Part shown: positions 27,211-38,679 of the stretch, piece after piece
Position numbering within the stretch: the first letter of the stretch is position 1
Layout: each line of letters starts with the position of its first letter
Assembly: GCA_903844735.1 (NCBI GenBank)
Contig: CAIMUX010000073.1
Coordinates: forward strand, 29,110 to 93,109
Direction: 5' to 3'
Length of the DNA stretch: 64,000 nucleotides
From: Candidatus Eiseniibacteriota bacterium
GTDB taxonomy: Bacteria; Eisenbacteria; RBG-16-71-46; CAIMUX01
Notes under the pieces: generated by a model
The model's input: the letters and a program-made list of their open reading frames with translations, nothing else
Told to the model about the DNA's origin: nothing
The model's database searches: none
Program-made: the position numbers and the translations under genes

Positions 27211-27247
27211 AAGCGGTCCCGGGATGCCGTGTGCCCCGGGACCGCTT
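27211..27247 (-). terminator. Terminator hairpin of the pyrophosphatase gene
   Basis: AAGCGGTCCCGGG (27211-27223) and CCCGGGACCGCTT (27235-27247) form a perfect 13-base stem with an 11-base loop. It begins 28 bases beyond the stop of the minus-strand pyrophosphatase gene. It is a strong stem without a long U tract. Confidence 0.6.
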
Positions 27248-27275
27248 GCCAGCCGGATCGAAATCCGTCAGCCTA

Positions 27276-29798
<2,523 letters not shown>

Positions 29799-29922
29799 TC
29801 CCTCTCCCTTGGTCCGGCGAGGGCTCTCTACAGCGAGCCCCGCATCCTCTTCCCTATCGACCGCCCTGGGGCAGCCCGCCAGTCATTGATCCCAACAGCG
29901 GGTTACCCCGCCGAGAGTCGAT

Positions 29923-29962
29923 CTCCCGCATCGGCTCCCGCATCAGCTCCCGCATCAGCCCC
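29923..29962. repeat. 12-base tandem repeat at the 3' end of thyX
   Basis: CTCCCGCATCGG, CTCCCGCATCAG and CTCCCGCATCAG follow each other exactly (29923-29958), with a partial fourth unit. On the minus strand each of the last two units contains TGA, and the thyX stop lies in one of them. It fills part of the gap between thyX and the pyrophosphatase gene. Confidence 0.6.
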
Positions 29963-31577
29963 CGCCCCACCCCGGAAACAGCTCCTGATGCTGCAACGCG
30001 AACCGATCCTTGCCCCCGGCCAAGGCCAGGGTGATCGGCATTCGCTCCCGCGCCAGCGCCAGCATCCGCCCGGCCAGCCGTCGGATGTCCCATTGGGCGT
30101 GGACATCCTCCCGCAGCCGGGAGACATGGTGCAGCTCGCGCGCATTCATCCGCACGAGCACCCGGCGACGCTGCGCGTTCAGCAGCGCGTACGCCGCCGC
30201 GGGGTGTTCACCGTTGGAGTGCCGTGCCGCCTGCCGGGACGCCCCGAGCGAATCAATGGCCCGCCAGACCTCGGTCGCCCGATCGGCCAACCGCCGCAGA
30301 TCATCCCCCAGCCCGGCGCGCTCCACCGAGTCGGGCACGGTCAAACCCAGGCCGGGATCATACGGCAAGGGAACCATGGTGGCCATGCGGTGCCGCTTGA
30401 GCTGCGCATAGCAGGCGGCGCTGACGACCACCTCGAATTCGGCCGTCACCAGCTCGTACTCACGGAGCACGGCATCGTGGGGTCCCAGCGCGGTCAGATG
30501 CGACCAGGCCACGCGGCGGCGATCGTCCGGGCCGAGCATCGAGACCAGGGCGCGGCAGTGTTCCATCGGCCCCGCGCCGCCGGTGAAGAGGAGTGCCGCC
30601 ACGAGAGCTCCGTCGGGATCGGGGGTGGTCCTCAGGAGTCGCACACCGCCCTCAGGCGACGAGTCAGCCGGGTCAAAGGCCGCGCCTGATCCAGCCTGTT
30701 CACCCATCCCGGCCGTCCCCGAGACCACCGCCGCCACCGCCTCGGCCAATCGCGATCGAGCCTCCCGCAGGTAGGGCGTCGGCTCGGTGTGCTTGGCCAG
30801 CGAAGGAGCCAGGTCGGCCGCGGCCCCGTGCAACGCAGTCCCTAGCTCCCTCACCTCGACCAGAGAGTGGGCAGCGCAGCGGGCCAGCAGCCCCTCGAGA
30901 CTTCTTGCATTCAGCGTCATTCCCAGTTGCACGGTGGTGGCGAGTCCCAGACCGTAGCGCGCATCCTCCCGGGCGATGCCCTCGGCGGCCCGCCGGCGAT
31001 CGTGGTCCGTCTCCCCGCTCGCTTGCTCCGCGAGGAAAGCAGGCAGGAGCCGGTCGTGGGCCCGGTGATAGAAGCTGTTCTGCTCCGAAAGCAGCGCCCG
31101 AAACGCCGACTCGGCGGGCGAGCCGCACACCTCCGACGGAACGACCCAGTCTTCATCCACGAAAATGTAGCGCTGCGATTTTTCGGTGAAGCTGGCCAGC
31201 CTCCGCCGTTCGAGCGTCTCCACGGCCAGCCGGGAAAGCCCCATGACATCGAAGTTGAAGACCGCGTGCTCGGCCACCGACGCATGCCCCAGGCCGTACA
31301 CGATCGCCTCGTTGCTGCGGCGCGCGCGATCTACCTCGTGGCGCGCCACAGCCCGCAGCTCAGTCACCGACCGGGGATCGCGGCTGACCCGGGCGTAGGC
31401 CGCGGCAATCGTCTCGGGAGTCCAGTTGTCGCACGCGAGGACCTCGCGCACATGCTCGCAGAGTGCATCCCGGTCCGCAGGCGTCTCGGCCCTTAACACA
31501 TCGCCAAGGAGAGCACGGACTTCGAGGAGAAGGTCTCGGTCCAGGTTGTGTCCGGCCAGCACGACCCGGAGGGACAT
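29955..31577 (-). CDS. Tandem-domain ThyX-like flavin-dependent thymidylate synthase
   Basis: 540 residues, about twice the usual ThyX. Domain 1 (~50-250) has 'RHEVDRARRSNEAIVYGLGHASVAEHAVFNFD' type sequence and 'ERRRLASFTEKSQRY'. Domain 2 (~330-520) has 'GPMEHCRALVSMLG', 'LKRHRMATMVPL' and the ThyX C-terminus 'NARELHHVSRLREDVHAQWDIRRLAGRM'. The ThyX motif R-H-R-x7-S is split: domain 1 keeps R-R-R-x7-S (124-134), and domain 2 keeps R-H-R (395-397) but has Pro at the Ser position. ThyX methylates dUMP using methylene-THF, FADH2 and NADPH. Whether one active site forms between the halves is unknown. Confidence 0.78.
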   Translation of the reverse strand: MSLRVVLAGHNLDRDLLLEVRALLGDVLRAETPADRDALCEHVREVLACDNWTPETIAAAYARVSRDPRSVTELRAVARHEVDRARRSNEAIVYGLGHASVAEHAVFNFDVMGLSRLAVETLERRRLASFTEKSQRYIFVDEDWVVPSEVCGSPAESAFRALLSEQNSFYHRAHDRLLPAFLAEQASGETDHDRRRAAEGIAREDARYGLGLATTVQLGMTLNARSLEGLLARCAAHSLVEVRELGTALHGAAADLAPSLAKHTEPTPYLREARSRLAEAVAAVVSGTAGMGEQAGSGAAFDPADSSPEGGVRLLRTTPDPDGALVAALLFTGGAGPMEHCRALVSMLGPDDRRRVAWSHLTALGPHDAVLREYELVTAEFEVVVSAACYAQLKRHRMATMVPLPYDPGLGLTVPDSVERAGLGDDLRRLADRATEVWRAIDSLGASRQAARHSNGEHPAAAYALLNAQRRRVLVRMNARELHHVSRLREDVHAQWDIRRLAGRMLALARERMPITLALAGGKDRFALQHQELFPGWGGG

Positions 31578-31590
31578 GGCCTCACTCCTC

Positions 31591-32835
31591 TCAGTCGAAG
31601 GCGAAGAACCGGGCGCCCAACTTGTCGAGGAGGGTTGCCTTACTCACATCGCGCGCCGCCACCGCGGGAACCGCCGCCGCGAGGCTGTCACCCACCATGA
31701 TGCGCAGCAGCCCGACTTGCGCCCCTCGCAGCACGGGCGAGGTGATGGAGAGCGGAGCCTCCACCAGAACCCGGATGTCCGGTATCCGGTGCGAGGACAT
31801 GAGGACGCTGACATCCTCACCCGCCACCAGACGGACCGAGCCGACGCTTCCGCCGATGATGTCGCAGGCACGATCGAGGTCCTGTCCCTTGCGAATGACC
31901 GCGATCTTGCGGAAGCTCGCAAACGCGCTTGCGAGAAGCCCCGCCGACTCGGAGAACCGACGGCGGCTGTTGGTGGCCCCCAGAAGCACGGAGACGACGC
32001 GCATCCCGTCGCGCTCGGCAGTAGAGCAGAGGCAGAATCCGGCCTTGCCGGTGTAGCCGGTCTTGAGTCCATCGACCCCGTCGCAGGCGCCCAGGAGCCG
32101 GTTCGTGGTATGGATCACCTGGCAACCGCGGATGGTGTCGGACACGGTGGAAGAGATCTCCAACGTAAGAGGGTGGTTCACGAGCTGCCGGGCCAGCAGC
32201 GAGAGATCCCGCGCGGTGGTGATCGACCCGGGCCGGTCGCTGCGGTCAAGACCGTGCGCGTTGACGTAGCGGGTGCGCAGCATCCCCAGCTCGCGGGCCC
32301 GCCGGTTCATCTGGAACACGAACGCAGGCTCGGAGCCGGCGAGGTGATTGGCGATCGTGAAAGCGGCATCGTTGGCGGAGGAGATTGCCATCGCCCGTAG
32401 CGCATCCCCGAACGGGAGCCGCTCGCCCGGCCGCAGACGGACGCGACTGCCGCGGATGGCTCGGATATCCGCCGGAACGATCAACGTGTCCGTGAGCCGG
32501 ACCTTCCCTCGGTCCAGCGCCTCGAGAGCGAGAAGCTCGGTCATCATCTTGGTGAGGCTGGCCGGGGCCCGCAGCTCGTCCGGACTCTTCTCGAAGAGGA
32601 TCTTCCCGCTCTCGGCCTCCACCACAAAAGCGGAAGCGTAGGCCTGCCGGTACTTCTGGTAGACATTGCGCGGTCGCCGGGGTGGCTTCTTCTTGCGGCT
32701 CCCCGCGGAAGCGGCGCCGGAGAGAATGAAAGACAACGCCAGCAGGCATGCAAGCACCCGTACGACTCGATGACGCGGGATGAAACGGACCTCGGGCCAA
32801 CGCACTTCGAGCCGACGAGGTTCGAACCGACACAC
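31591..32835 (-). CDS. D-alanyl-D-alanine carboxypeptidase (peptidase S11, PBP5-like)
   Basis: 414 residues. A signal peptide or anchor (about 25-44, ending 'GAASAGS') precedes the S11 catalytic domain with S-x-x-K (Ser93-Lys96 in 'PASLTKMM'), S-x-N (153-155, 'SSANDAAF') and K-T-G (258-260, 'DGLKTGYTGKAGF'). A PBP5_C-like domain follows. It trims the terminal D-Ala of peptidoglycan pentapeptides in the periplasm. The GTG at 32835 is the only plausible start near the signal. A paralogue lies 28 bases upstream, so the two are probably one operon from an old duplication. Confidence 0.88.
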   Translation of the reverse strand: MCRFEPRRLEVRWPEVRFIPRHRVVRVLACLLALSFILSGAASAGSRKKKPPRRPRNVYQKYRQAYASAFVVEAESGKILFEKSPDELRAPASLTKMMTELLALEALDRGKVRLTDTLIVPADIRAIRGSRVRLRPGERLPFGDALRAMAISSANDAAFTIANHLAGSEPAFVFQMNRRARELGMLRTRYVNAHGLDRSDRPGSITTARDLSLLARQLVNHPLTLEISSTVSDTIRGCQVIHTTNRLLGACDGVDGLKTGYTGKAGFCLCSTAERDGMRVVSVLLGATNSRRRFSESAGLLASAFASFRKIAVIRKGQDLDRACDIIGGSVGSVRLVAGEDVSVLMSSHRIPDIRVLVEAPLSITSPVLRGAQVGLLRIMVGDSLAAAVPAVAARDVSKATLLDKLGARFFAFD

Positions 32836-32863
32836 TTCGAGACCTCCTGTCTCCTGAAACCCC

Positions 32864-34195
32864 TCAATCCCGAGAGAAAAGGCGCCGCAACCAGCCTGCC
32901 GCGGGGATCTCCTCCGCGGCCACGGCCGGAACCTCGGCCAGAACAGCCTCGCCCGCGAGAACGCGAAGCGTGCCGACCTGCGTGCCCGCGCGCACCGGAG
33001 CGCGCAATATCTCTATCGGGACCAGCACTTTTGTGATCCGGCGGTCGTCGGGACGGGAGACCACCACGGTGACCTCGCCCGGCGCGACCGCGCGAACCGT
33101 CTTGACCTTGGCCCCGCGGACCCGGACGGGATCGCCGAGGACGTCCCCCTTCCCGCAGATCCGCACGGGGGCGAATGTTTGAAAGCCCGCCGCGAGCAGG
33201 CTGGCTGTCTCCTCGATTCGGTCCTGAAGGCTGTTGGCTCCCAAGATCACCGAGATGAGGCGAAGACCCTTGCGCTCGGCGGTGGCACAGAGGCAGAAAC
33301 CGGCCTTCCGGGTATAGCCGGTCTTGAGCCCGTCGAGCCCGGCAAAGTGGCCGAGAAGCTTGTTCGTGTTCTGCAGAAGGAAGTTGCCGCCGCGAAAGGG
33401 GGCCTCGATGGTGGACGACCAGTCGAGGATGTGCGGGTATTGGATCAGTTTCCGCCCGATCTGGCTGATGTCGTAGGCGGTCGTGTAATTCCCCTCGCCC
33501 GGCTCGTCGTCGAGCCCGTGAACATTGACATAGTGCGTGTCCGTGAGCTCAAGCGCTTCCACCTCCTGATTCATGAGGCGCACGAACCCGTCGGAATTGC
33601 CCGCGATATGCTCGGCTACCGCCACGCACGCGTCATTGGCCGAATGGATGACAATCGCCTGCATCATCTCCCCCAGCGGAAACGCCTCTCCGTCGGCAAG
33701 GTAGACCTGCGAACCGCCGATCTTGCTGGCCCAGGGCGAGACCCGGACAGTGTCATCGAGAGAGAGTCTTTCGGCCGCGATCTCGTTCATGACCACCAGC
33801 TCGAGGGTCATCTTGGCGATGGAGGCGGGCGCGCGCCGCGCGCGGGCGTTCTGCTCGTACAGGATCTGATTGGTCCCCGGCTCGATGAGGATCGCCGAAA
33901 CGCACGGCAGAGACGGCAGGTCGATGGGACGTCCGGCAAAGATCACCCGGGCACTGTCGGGGACGACAAGGGCCGGCGGCCCCTCCTTCCCGCGGCCACC
34001 GCAGGCAAGAACGAGGAGCACGGCGAACAGCACGACGACCGGGCCCGGCTGCCGCTTCGGAACAATCAGAGGAGCGGCAAGGAGTAAGACCGGTGTCCGC
34101 GATCTCGGGATTGCGATCTGACCGGGGATCCGGGTGTGCCCCACCTCGCAGACGAGACGCCGCCACCAAGTTGTGCCCACGCCGGAATGCGCCAT
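32864..34195 (-). CDS. D-alanyl-D-alanine carboxypeptidase, lipoprotein-type paralogue
   Basis: The S11 domain has 'PASIAKMT' (S-x-x-K), 'HSANDACVAVAEHIAG' (S-x-N) and 'GLDGLKTGYTRKAGFCLC' (K-T-G), then a PBP5_C domain. The N-terminus has a hydrophobic segment ending 'LLVLACGG', which reads as a lipobox, so the protein may be lipid-anchored. The start is uncertain. I use the ATG at 34195, which leaves a long leader; a GTG nearer the hydrophobic segment may be right. It is clearly related to the adjacent downstream gene. Confidence 0.8.
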   Translation of the reverse strand: MAHSGVGTTWWRRLVCEVGHTRIPGQIAIPRSRTPVLLLAAPLIVPKRQPGPVVVLFAVLLVLACGGRGKEGPPALVVPDSARVIFAGRPIDLPSLPCVSAILIEPGTNQILYEQNARARRAPASIAKMTLELVVMNEIAAERLSLDDTVRVSPWASKIGGSQVYLADGEAFPLGEMMQAIVIHSANDACVAVAEHIAGNSDGFVRLMNQEVEALELTDTHYVNVHGLDDEPGEGNYTTAYDISQIGRKLIQYPHILDWSSTIEAPFRGGNFLLQNTNKLLGHFAGLDGLKTGYTRKAGFCLCATAERKGLRLISVILGANSLQDRIEETASLLAAGFQTFAPVRICGKGDVLGDPVRVRGAKVKTVRAVAPGEVTVVVSRPDDRRITKVLVPIEILRAPVRAGTQVGTLRVLAGEAVLAEVPAVAAEEIPAAGWLRRLFSRD

Positions 34196-34607
34196 TCCCC
34201 CCCCGGATTCCATTCCCAGATCGACCGCGGTCCCGGGCGAGCCCGGCGGTTGAGGCCAGTCGACCGACCACGACCCTCCCATCCACCGGGGCCGCGGGCG
34301 CTACACCCGAGCGCAGGTAAGATATACCTCGGCAGCTCTGTGCGGGGCAAGGGAAAGCAACGGCGGAAACACCGGTCGTCGCGACCGCTAGTCGCGCCAA
34401 AGCCAAACAGCCGGCACCCATCGAGGGTCGAACGTCCGGCCCCGCGGCCGTACCCGCGGGCGGCTTTGTTCTTCCGAAGGATGGGGTGCCGGGAAGGTGT
34501 CCCGGTTGCGGCTGGTCTTTCTTCCCGCCGTGTTTCCTGCCCGCGGGCCCCCATGGGCCTTCGATCCCCCCGGCGAGGAGTTCAAGCTCGCCGCCACAGG
34601 ATGCCCC
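34196..34607. other. Intergenic stretch without a recognisable gene
   Basis: About 410 bases between the carboxypeptidase and the spermidine-synthase-like gene, both on the minus strand. No open frame here matches a known family. It should hold the promoter of the carboxypeptidase pair, but I see no clear boxes, hairpin or repeat. Confidence 0.3.
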
Positions 34608-36842
34608 TCACTTCCGATAGCGCCGGAGGAAATAATATTCGTTCACTGGCCGGTCATCGGACAGGACATGCGCGGCGCGATCGGCCCGGATCAAATTCTG
34701 GACCGGGATTTCCTTCTCAATTACCGCCTGGAATTGCTCGGTCGCCGTTCGTTTCGGTCCCCAGGCCAGGAGATCCTGTGCGGCACTGGCTGGAAGCAGG
34801 GCGGCAAGCTGCGCCGCGCCGCGCCGCGGAATCGGAACCCTGCTGGCCAGGTAGTGAGTCCCCCACCCTTCGACCGAGGAGAATGCCCGCACGTAAGGGA
34901 AGCTTTTCTTGAGCGCCCGCGTGACGGCGCTGATCACGATCGGTTCACCTCCGGGAATCCATTGCTGGAGGATCCCGGCGGGAGCCAGTCGCTTGGCGGC
35001 GCTGGCATAGAACTCCTTGGAGTAGAGAAGACTGGACGCCGCCGCCTCTACCGGGGGAGGCGGGTCGATGACGATCACGTCATAGGTTTCCCGGGAACGT
35101 TCGAGGAAACGACGGGCATCATCGATGACGATCGTGGCCAGGGGCGAGCGCAAGAGGTCTGCCTGTCCCTCGTGGAAGAAACCGAACAGGCCGGGAACGC
35201 TGGGCACAAGCTCAACGGCCGTTGTGGGCACGTTCCAGGCCAACAGGGAACGGACAGATGTCCCCATTCCGAAGCAGAGCACCAGCCCCTTTGCTGGGGG
35301 ATGATCCAGGGATGCCATCGGTAGATGAACCATCATCTTGGTGATCGGAGTCAGGCTGGTGATGCCGACGCCGTTGATCAAGAGCTGTTTCTGCATACCG
35401 TGGCCGGTGGCAATGACCGTGGCCGTATGGTCACGGCACACCACGCGCTCCGGGAAGACCGTCTCGAAATCCCTGGTCAGCAGCAAGAGCAGGGCCGAGA
35501 GTCCGAGCGGGAGCCAGAACCAGGCCCGCGCGGCCGCGCGCGGTCTCCCGGCGCGGGAGGCAAGCGGTAACCCAGGCTGGCCGAGAAACCCACCGGCGAA
35601 GAACGGCACGGAGAGGATCACCAGGGTCCACCGCTCGCCCACGGCCGGCAACATGGTGAAACCCGCGAGCAAGGGCCCGATGATGCACCCCACCGTGTTC
35701 AAGGCGTAAGCTCGCCCCGCGCGATCGGGATCACCGGCGGCAACATGATCGATCAGCATCGGGGTCAGGAAGCCGAGCACGCCGCAGAACGGGCACAACC
35801 CGAGGGCAACTCTGGTCACCTGCCAGAGGAAGTGCGGTGATGTGTGGATGCGCGGATCCGCGGCCCACAGCGGCAGCAGGCTGCACAGCCCGGCCAGGGT
35901 GGCCAGCAGCGCCCAGGGAAGGTCCTCTACATCCGGGGCCCGTCTCCGGACCCAAGCGCGGTAGAGGCGCGAGCCGATCGCCGTGGCTCCGAGATAGACG
36001 GCGAGGATGGTTGCGAAGGCATAGACGACGGGACCCTGGAAGGGCACGAACTGGCGGACCCAGACGACTTCCATGGCCAGGCTGACAAGGCCGGTAGTGA
36101 ACAGAAGGATCAGAAAGAACCGGTTTGTACGGACCGCGCCGTGGGAGTCGCGGGCCCGTTCCGAAACCGCCATGGCGCCCGCTTGGTTCTTGGCGGTCCC
36201 GGTGCCACTCTCCCTCCAGATTCCGCCCCGGCTCAGGAGCAGGGCCGAGACCGCGATCAGGAAATTGACAGTGGCAGCCACGCCCAGCGTGCCTCGAAAC
36301 CCCAGAATCTCAACCAGAACGAAAGCTGAAATCAGCGCTCCGGCCATGGCCCCCACCACATTGGCCACATAGAGAAAGCTGAAGGACCGCGTCGACTGAG
36401 ACCGGTGGGCCCTTCGTATAGCGGCCATGGCCAAGGGAAAGGTCGATCCCATGCAAATGCAGAACGGAAGAAGTGCGAGGGTGATCCAAGCCCCGGAGGC
36501 GAGGTAGTAGCCGGTTGAGCCCCAAGCGCTCCCTCCGCCGGAATTCAGGAGGCTGCGGCCCCACCCCAGGACGGGAGCCACGACGATGCCCGAGACGCCG
36601 ATGAGCAACTCGGCCGCCGCGTAGAGCCGAAGGCCGACCACGGCGGGCCGCTCGGAGATCCGCCGTGCGATCCGGCCACCACCCCAACTTCCAAGAGCCA
36701 AGCCGGCCATGAACACGGACAGGACAATGGACACGAACGGCGTATTCACGCCGAAATCGGCCATCGCCAATCGCAGCCAAACGATCTGGTAGACGAGACT
36801 GCAAAAGCCGGAAGCCAGAAAGAAGGCCAGAAACCAACTCAT
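34608..36842 (-). CDS. Membrane spermidine-synthase-like protein (MFS-like region plus methyltransferase-fold domain)
   Basis: 744 residues. About 13-14 membrane helices (~1-455) start with the typical 'FFLASGFCSLVYQIVWLRLAM', and another set follows 'LLFTTGLVSLAMEVVWVRQF'. The soluble C-terminal domain (~480-744) has a spermidine-synthase-type nucleotide site: 'GLVLCFGMGTSVRSLLAW', 'VIDDARRFLERSRETYDVIVIDPPPPVEAAASSLLYSKEFY'-like region and 'LSDDRPVNEYYF' at the end. Fused proteins of this type are common but their substrates are not known, and polyamine synthesis should not be assumed. The ATG at 36842 is followed at once by the first helix. Confidence 0.82.
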   Translation of the reverse strand: MSWFLAFFLASGFCSLVYQIVWLRLAMADFGVNTPFVSIVLSVFMAGLALGSWGGGRIARRISERPAVVGLRLYAAAELLIGVSGIVVAPVLGWGRSLLNSGGGSAWGSTGYYLASGAWITLALLPFCICMGSTFPLAMAAIRRAHRSQSTRSFSFLYVANVVGAMAGALISAFVLVEILGFRGTLGVAATVNFLIAVSALLLSRGGIWRESGTGTAKNQAGAMAVSERARDSHGAVRTNRFFLILLFTTGLVSLAMEVVWVRQFVPFQGPVVYAFATILAVYLGATAIGSRLYRAWVRRRAPDVEDLPWALLATLAGLCSLLPLWAADPRIHTSPHFLWQVTRVALGLCPFCGVLGFLTPMLIDHVAAGDPDRAGRAYALNTVGCIIGPLLAGFTMLPAVGERWTLVILSVPFFAGGFLGQPGLPLASRAGRPRAAARAWFWLPLGLSALLLLLTRDFETVFPERVVCRDHTATVIATGHGMQKQLLINGVGITSLTPITKMMVHLPMASLDHPPAKGLVLCFGMGTSVRSLLAWNVPTTAVELVPSVPGLFGFFHEGQADLLRSPLATIVIDDARRFLERSRETYDVIVIDPPPPVEAAASSLLYSKEFYASAAKRLAPAGILQQWIPGGEPIVISAVTRALKKSFPYVRAFSSVEGWGTHYLASRVPIPRRGAAQLAALLPASAAQDLLAWGPKRTATEQFQAVIEKEIPVQNLIRADRAAHVLSDDRPVNEYYFLRRYRK

Positions 36843-37562
36843 CGTGCTCTCCGCGTTGGACCGGGGTCAGTGCTGCGTGATCGTGGATGAATGTGGTGGA
36901 TGCCGGCAACCTTCTTGTCGGGCCGTCCTTGTTGTGCGGCTCGGTGAACAGCTTCCCGACGCCGCTCGGCGGTCGCGCATCCGTGCCTCGATGGTGCGGG
37001 CCAGCGCGTCGCGAGGCTTGGGCTGGAGGGCAAGCAGGAACTGTCCCATCGACGCCGGCGACACATCGAGCCAGGCGGCAGCGGGCGCCCGGTCGGTCTC
37101 GCCGACATTCATCGCCGCGACCGTCTTCTATGCAGCACCCTTCGGCCGGGATGATCTCCCCGTGGGAGTTTCGCGCCCGACTCTCAGATCCCGTGGCAGA
37201 ACCTACCATGCCCGTGGGAAGCGGAAACAGGACATTCTCGCTACACCTGTCCGATGAAGTTGCCCCGCATGAGCATCAACGTCAGCATCGCGTTCTTCGA
37301 GACGGAGTACAGATTCGTCCGGGCAAGTCCCGAGGCGCGCGACTGCGGGAAGCCGGGCCGGGTCTGGAAAATTTCGACCGGACGGCCGTCCCGGGCGGGT
37401 GTCCGGAGTGACAAACCAGCGTCCGGTAACCGCCCGCAACTTGCTGCTGGGAATGTTCTTCTGGCTCTCAGAGCCGACACCTCAAGTCTCGTCGAGGATC
37501 GTTCTCATTCTGACTTCTGAATTCCGGTTTGTGGCCACCTGAGTCGTTACGAGTGCAGACGC
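36843..37562. other. 720-base stretch without a supported gene
   Basis: Several short frames exist on both strands but none looks like a family. A minus-strand frame at 37241-37480 ends 'RTNLYSVSKNAMLTLMLMRGNFIGQV', which has some protein-like character and could be a remnant. Near 37508-37524, CTGACTTCTGAATTCCG resembles the tail of the dispersed repeat at 19.28 kb. The upstream region of the spermidine-synthase-like gene is here. Confidence 0.3.
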
Positions 37563-38537
37563 TCAGCGCCTCCAGAACCCGTGGCGCGCGGGCGTCACCT
37601 CAACGCGGCCGCCCGTGCCCTCGTAGTGGACATGCACCTCGACCCAGCTCGGCACCATGACCCCCAATTCGCCGGCGGTGGAGAAGCTGACGGTCTGCGC
37701 GAGCCGCATCGCGTCGCTGTCCAGAGCCGCGACGCCGGTGCTCTTCACCATGTGTGCTCCGATGATGCCGCGCGACTCGTGCACCCGCACCTCGACCACG
37801 GCCTCGGCCTTCAGGTCCGCCTTCGCCACCGAGGGAGGCGCGGCCACGGTCGGCAGGCGCATCACGTGCGGCTCCGTGCGCGGCAACCGCGGGTGTTTGC
37901 CCGCTTCCACCTCCTTGACGAAGCGGACCCGGGCCGAGTCGCGCGCCTCGGGTGTGAAGGCAATGATAAAGAGCTCGGCCAGCGAGTACTCCCCCTGCTG
38001 CTTGAACACGGTGGCGGGCTTCCCAGGGAAGGTGAGCGAGTCGGTCACCTCGTAGGCGAATTTCGGAGGACTCGGACAGTACGTCAGATCCTTGGCATAG
38101 TCCGTGGCCAGCTCGCGGCCGTTGATCATGCGCAACAGACGCATGCGCGGGATGTACCACTCGACCGCGGTCCAGGGCACCCAGATCGCCCCCTGGTCGT
38201 CCAACCCTTCGACACCATCCGGGCGATAAATGCGGCAGCTGTCGGCAAGCGGAAACCAGGAGATCTCCGTGTCACGGGTGGATACGTTGATGTAGGCCAC
38301 CGGGGGGGCCATCTCCGTCACGGTGTAGTGCGTGCCGCAGCCCGGGCAAACGAGTTCGGCGCCCCGCGCGCGTTCCACCACTTCGCTGGGGCAGTCGGGG
38401 CAGATCCATCGCTCGGCGTGTGCCGGGATCGCCGTGACCAGCGTAAGCGCAAGGAGGAGCCAAGCCGGCGCCGGAAGCCGGCGTCGCGCGACGCCGCCGG
38501 GGGTTGCGGGAGTCGATCCAACGGTTCGCATACGCAT
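37563..38537 (-). CDS. Exported zinc-ribbon protein with TonB C-terminal-like domain
   Basis: 324 residues from the ATG at 38537, which has AGGAGGA five bases upstream. A signal peptide (about 18-42, ending 'AIPAHA') is followed at once by a CxxC...CxxC zinc ribbon ('WICPDCPSEVVERA', 'ELVCPGCGTHY'). A central domain of unknown type carries 'YINVSTRDTEISWFP'. The last ~90 residues resemble TonB_C ('AEAVVEVRVHESRGIIGAHMVKSTGVAALDSDAMRLAQ'). A metal- or redox-sensitive envelope role is possible. I do not know this domain order from a named family. Confidence 0.65.
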   Translation of the reverse strand: MRMRTVGSTPATPGGVARRRLPAPAWLLLALTLVTAIPAHAERWICPDCPSEVVERARGAELVCPGCGTHYTVTEMAPPVAYINVSTRDTEISWFPLADSCRIYRPDGVEGLDDQGAIWVPWTAVEWYIPRMRLLRMINGRELATDYAKDLTYCPSPPKFAYEVTDSLTFPGKPATVFKQQGEYSLAELFIIAFTPEARDSARVRFVKEVEAGKHPRLPRTEPHVMRLPTVAAPPSVAKADLKAEAVVEVRVHESRGIIGAHMVKSTGVAALDSDAMRLAQTVSFSTAGELGVMVPSWVEVHVHYEGTGGRVEVTPARHGFWRR

Positions 38538-38679
38538 GCAGTTCCTCCTGGGTGGAGCGGCCATTGTTTCCGGTACCGCCTAAGGCTACCATCCCGGGGT
38601 CGGAATGAACAATGCGCGTGGATCTTGCGTGACATGCGGGCCGACAAGCCTACCGATAGACGGCTTTGACGTGTCCCCA

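Noticed and set aside
37241..37480. A small gene on the minus strand ending 'MLTLMLMRGNFIGQV'
   Set aside because: There is no ribosome site, start context or recognisable family. It is kept only as a comment on the gap.
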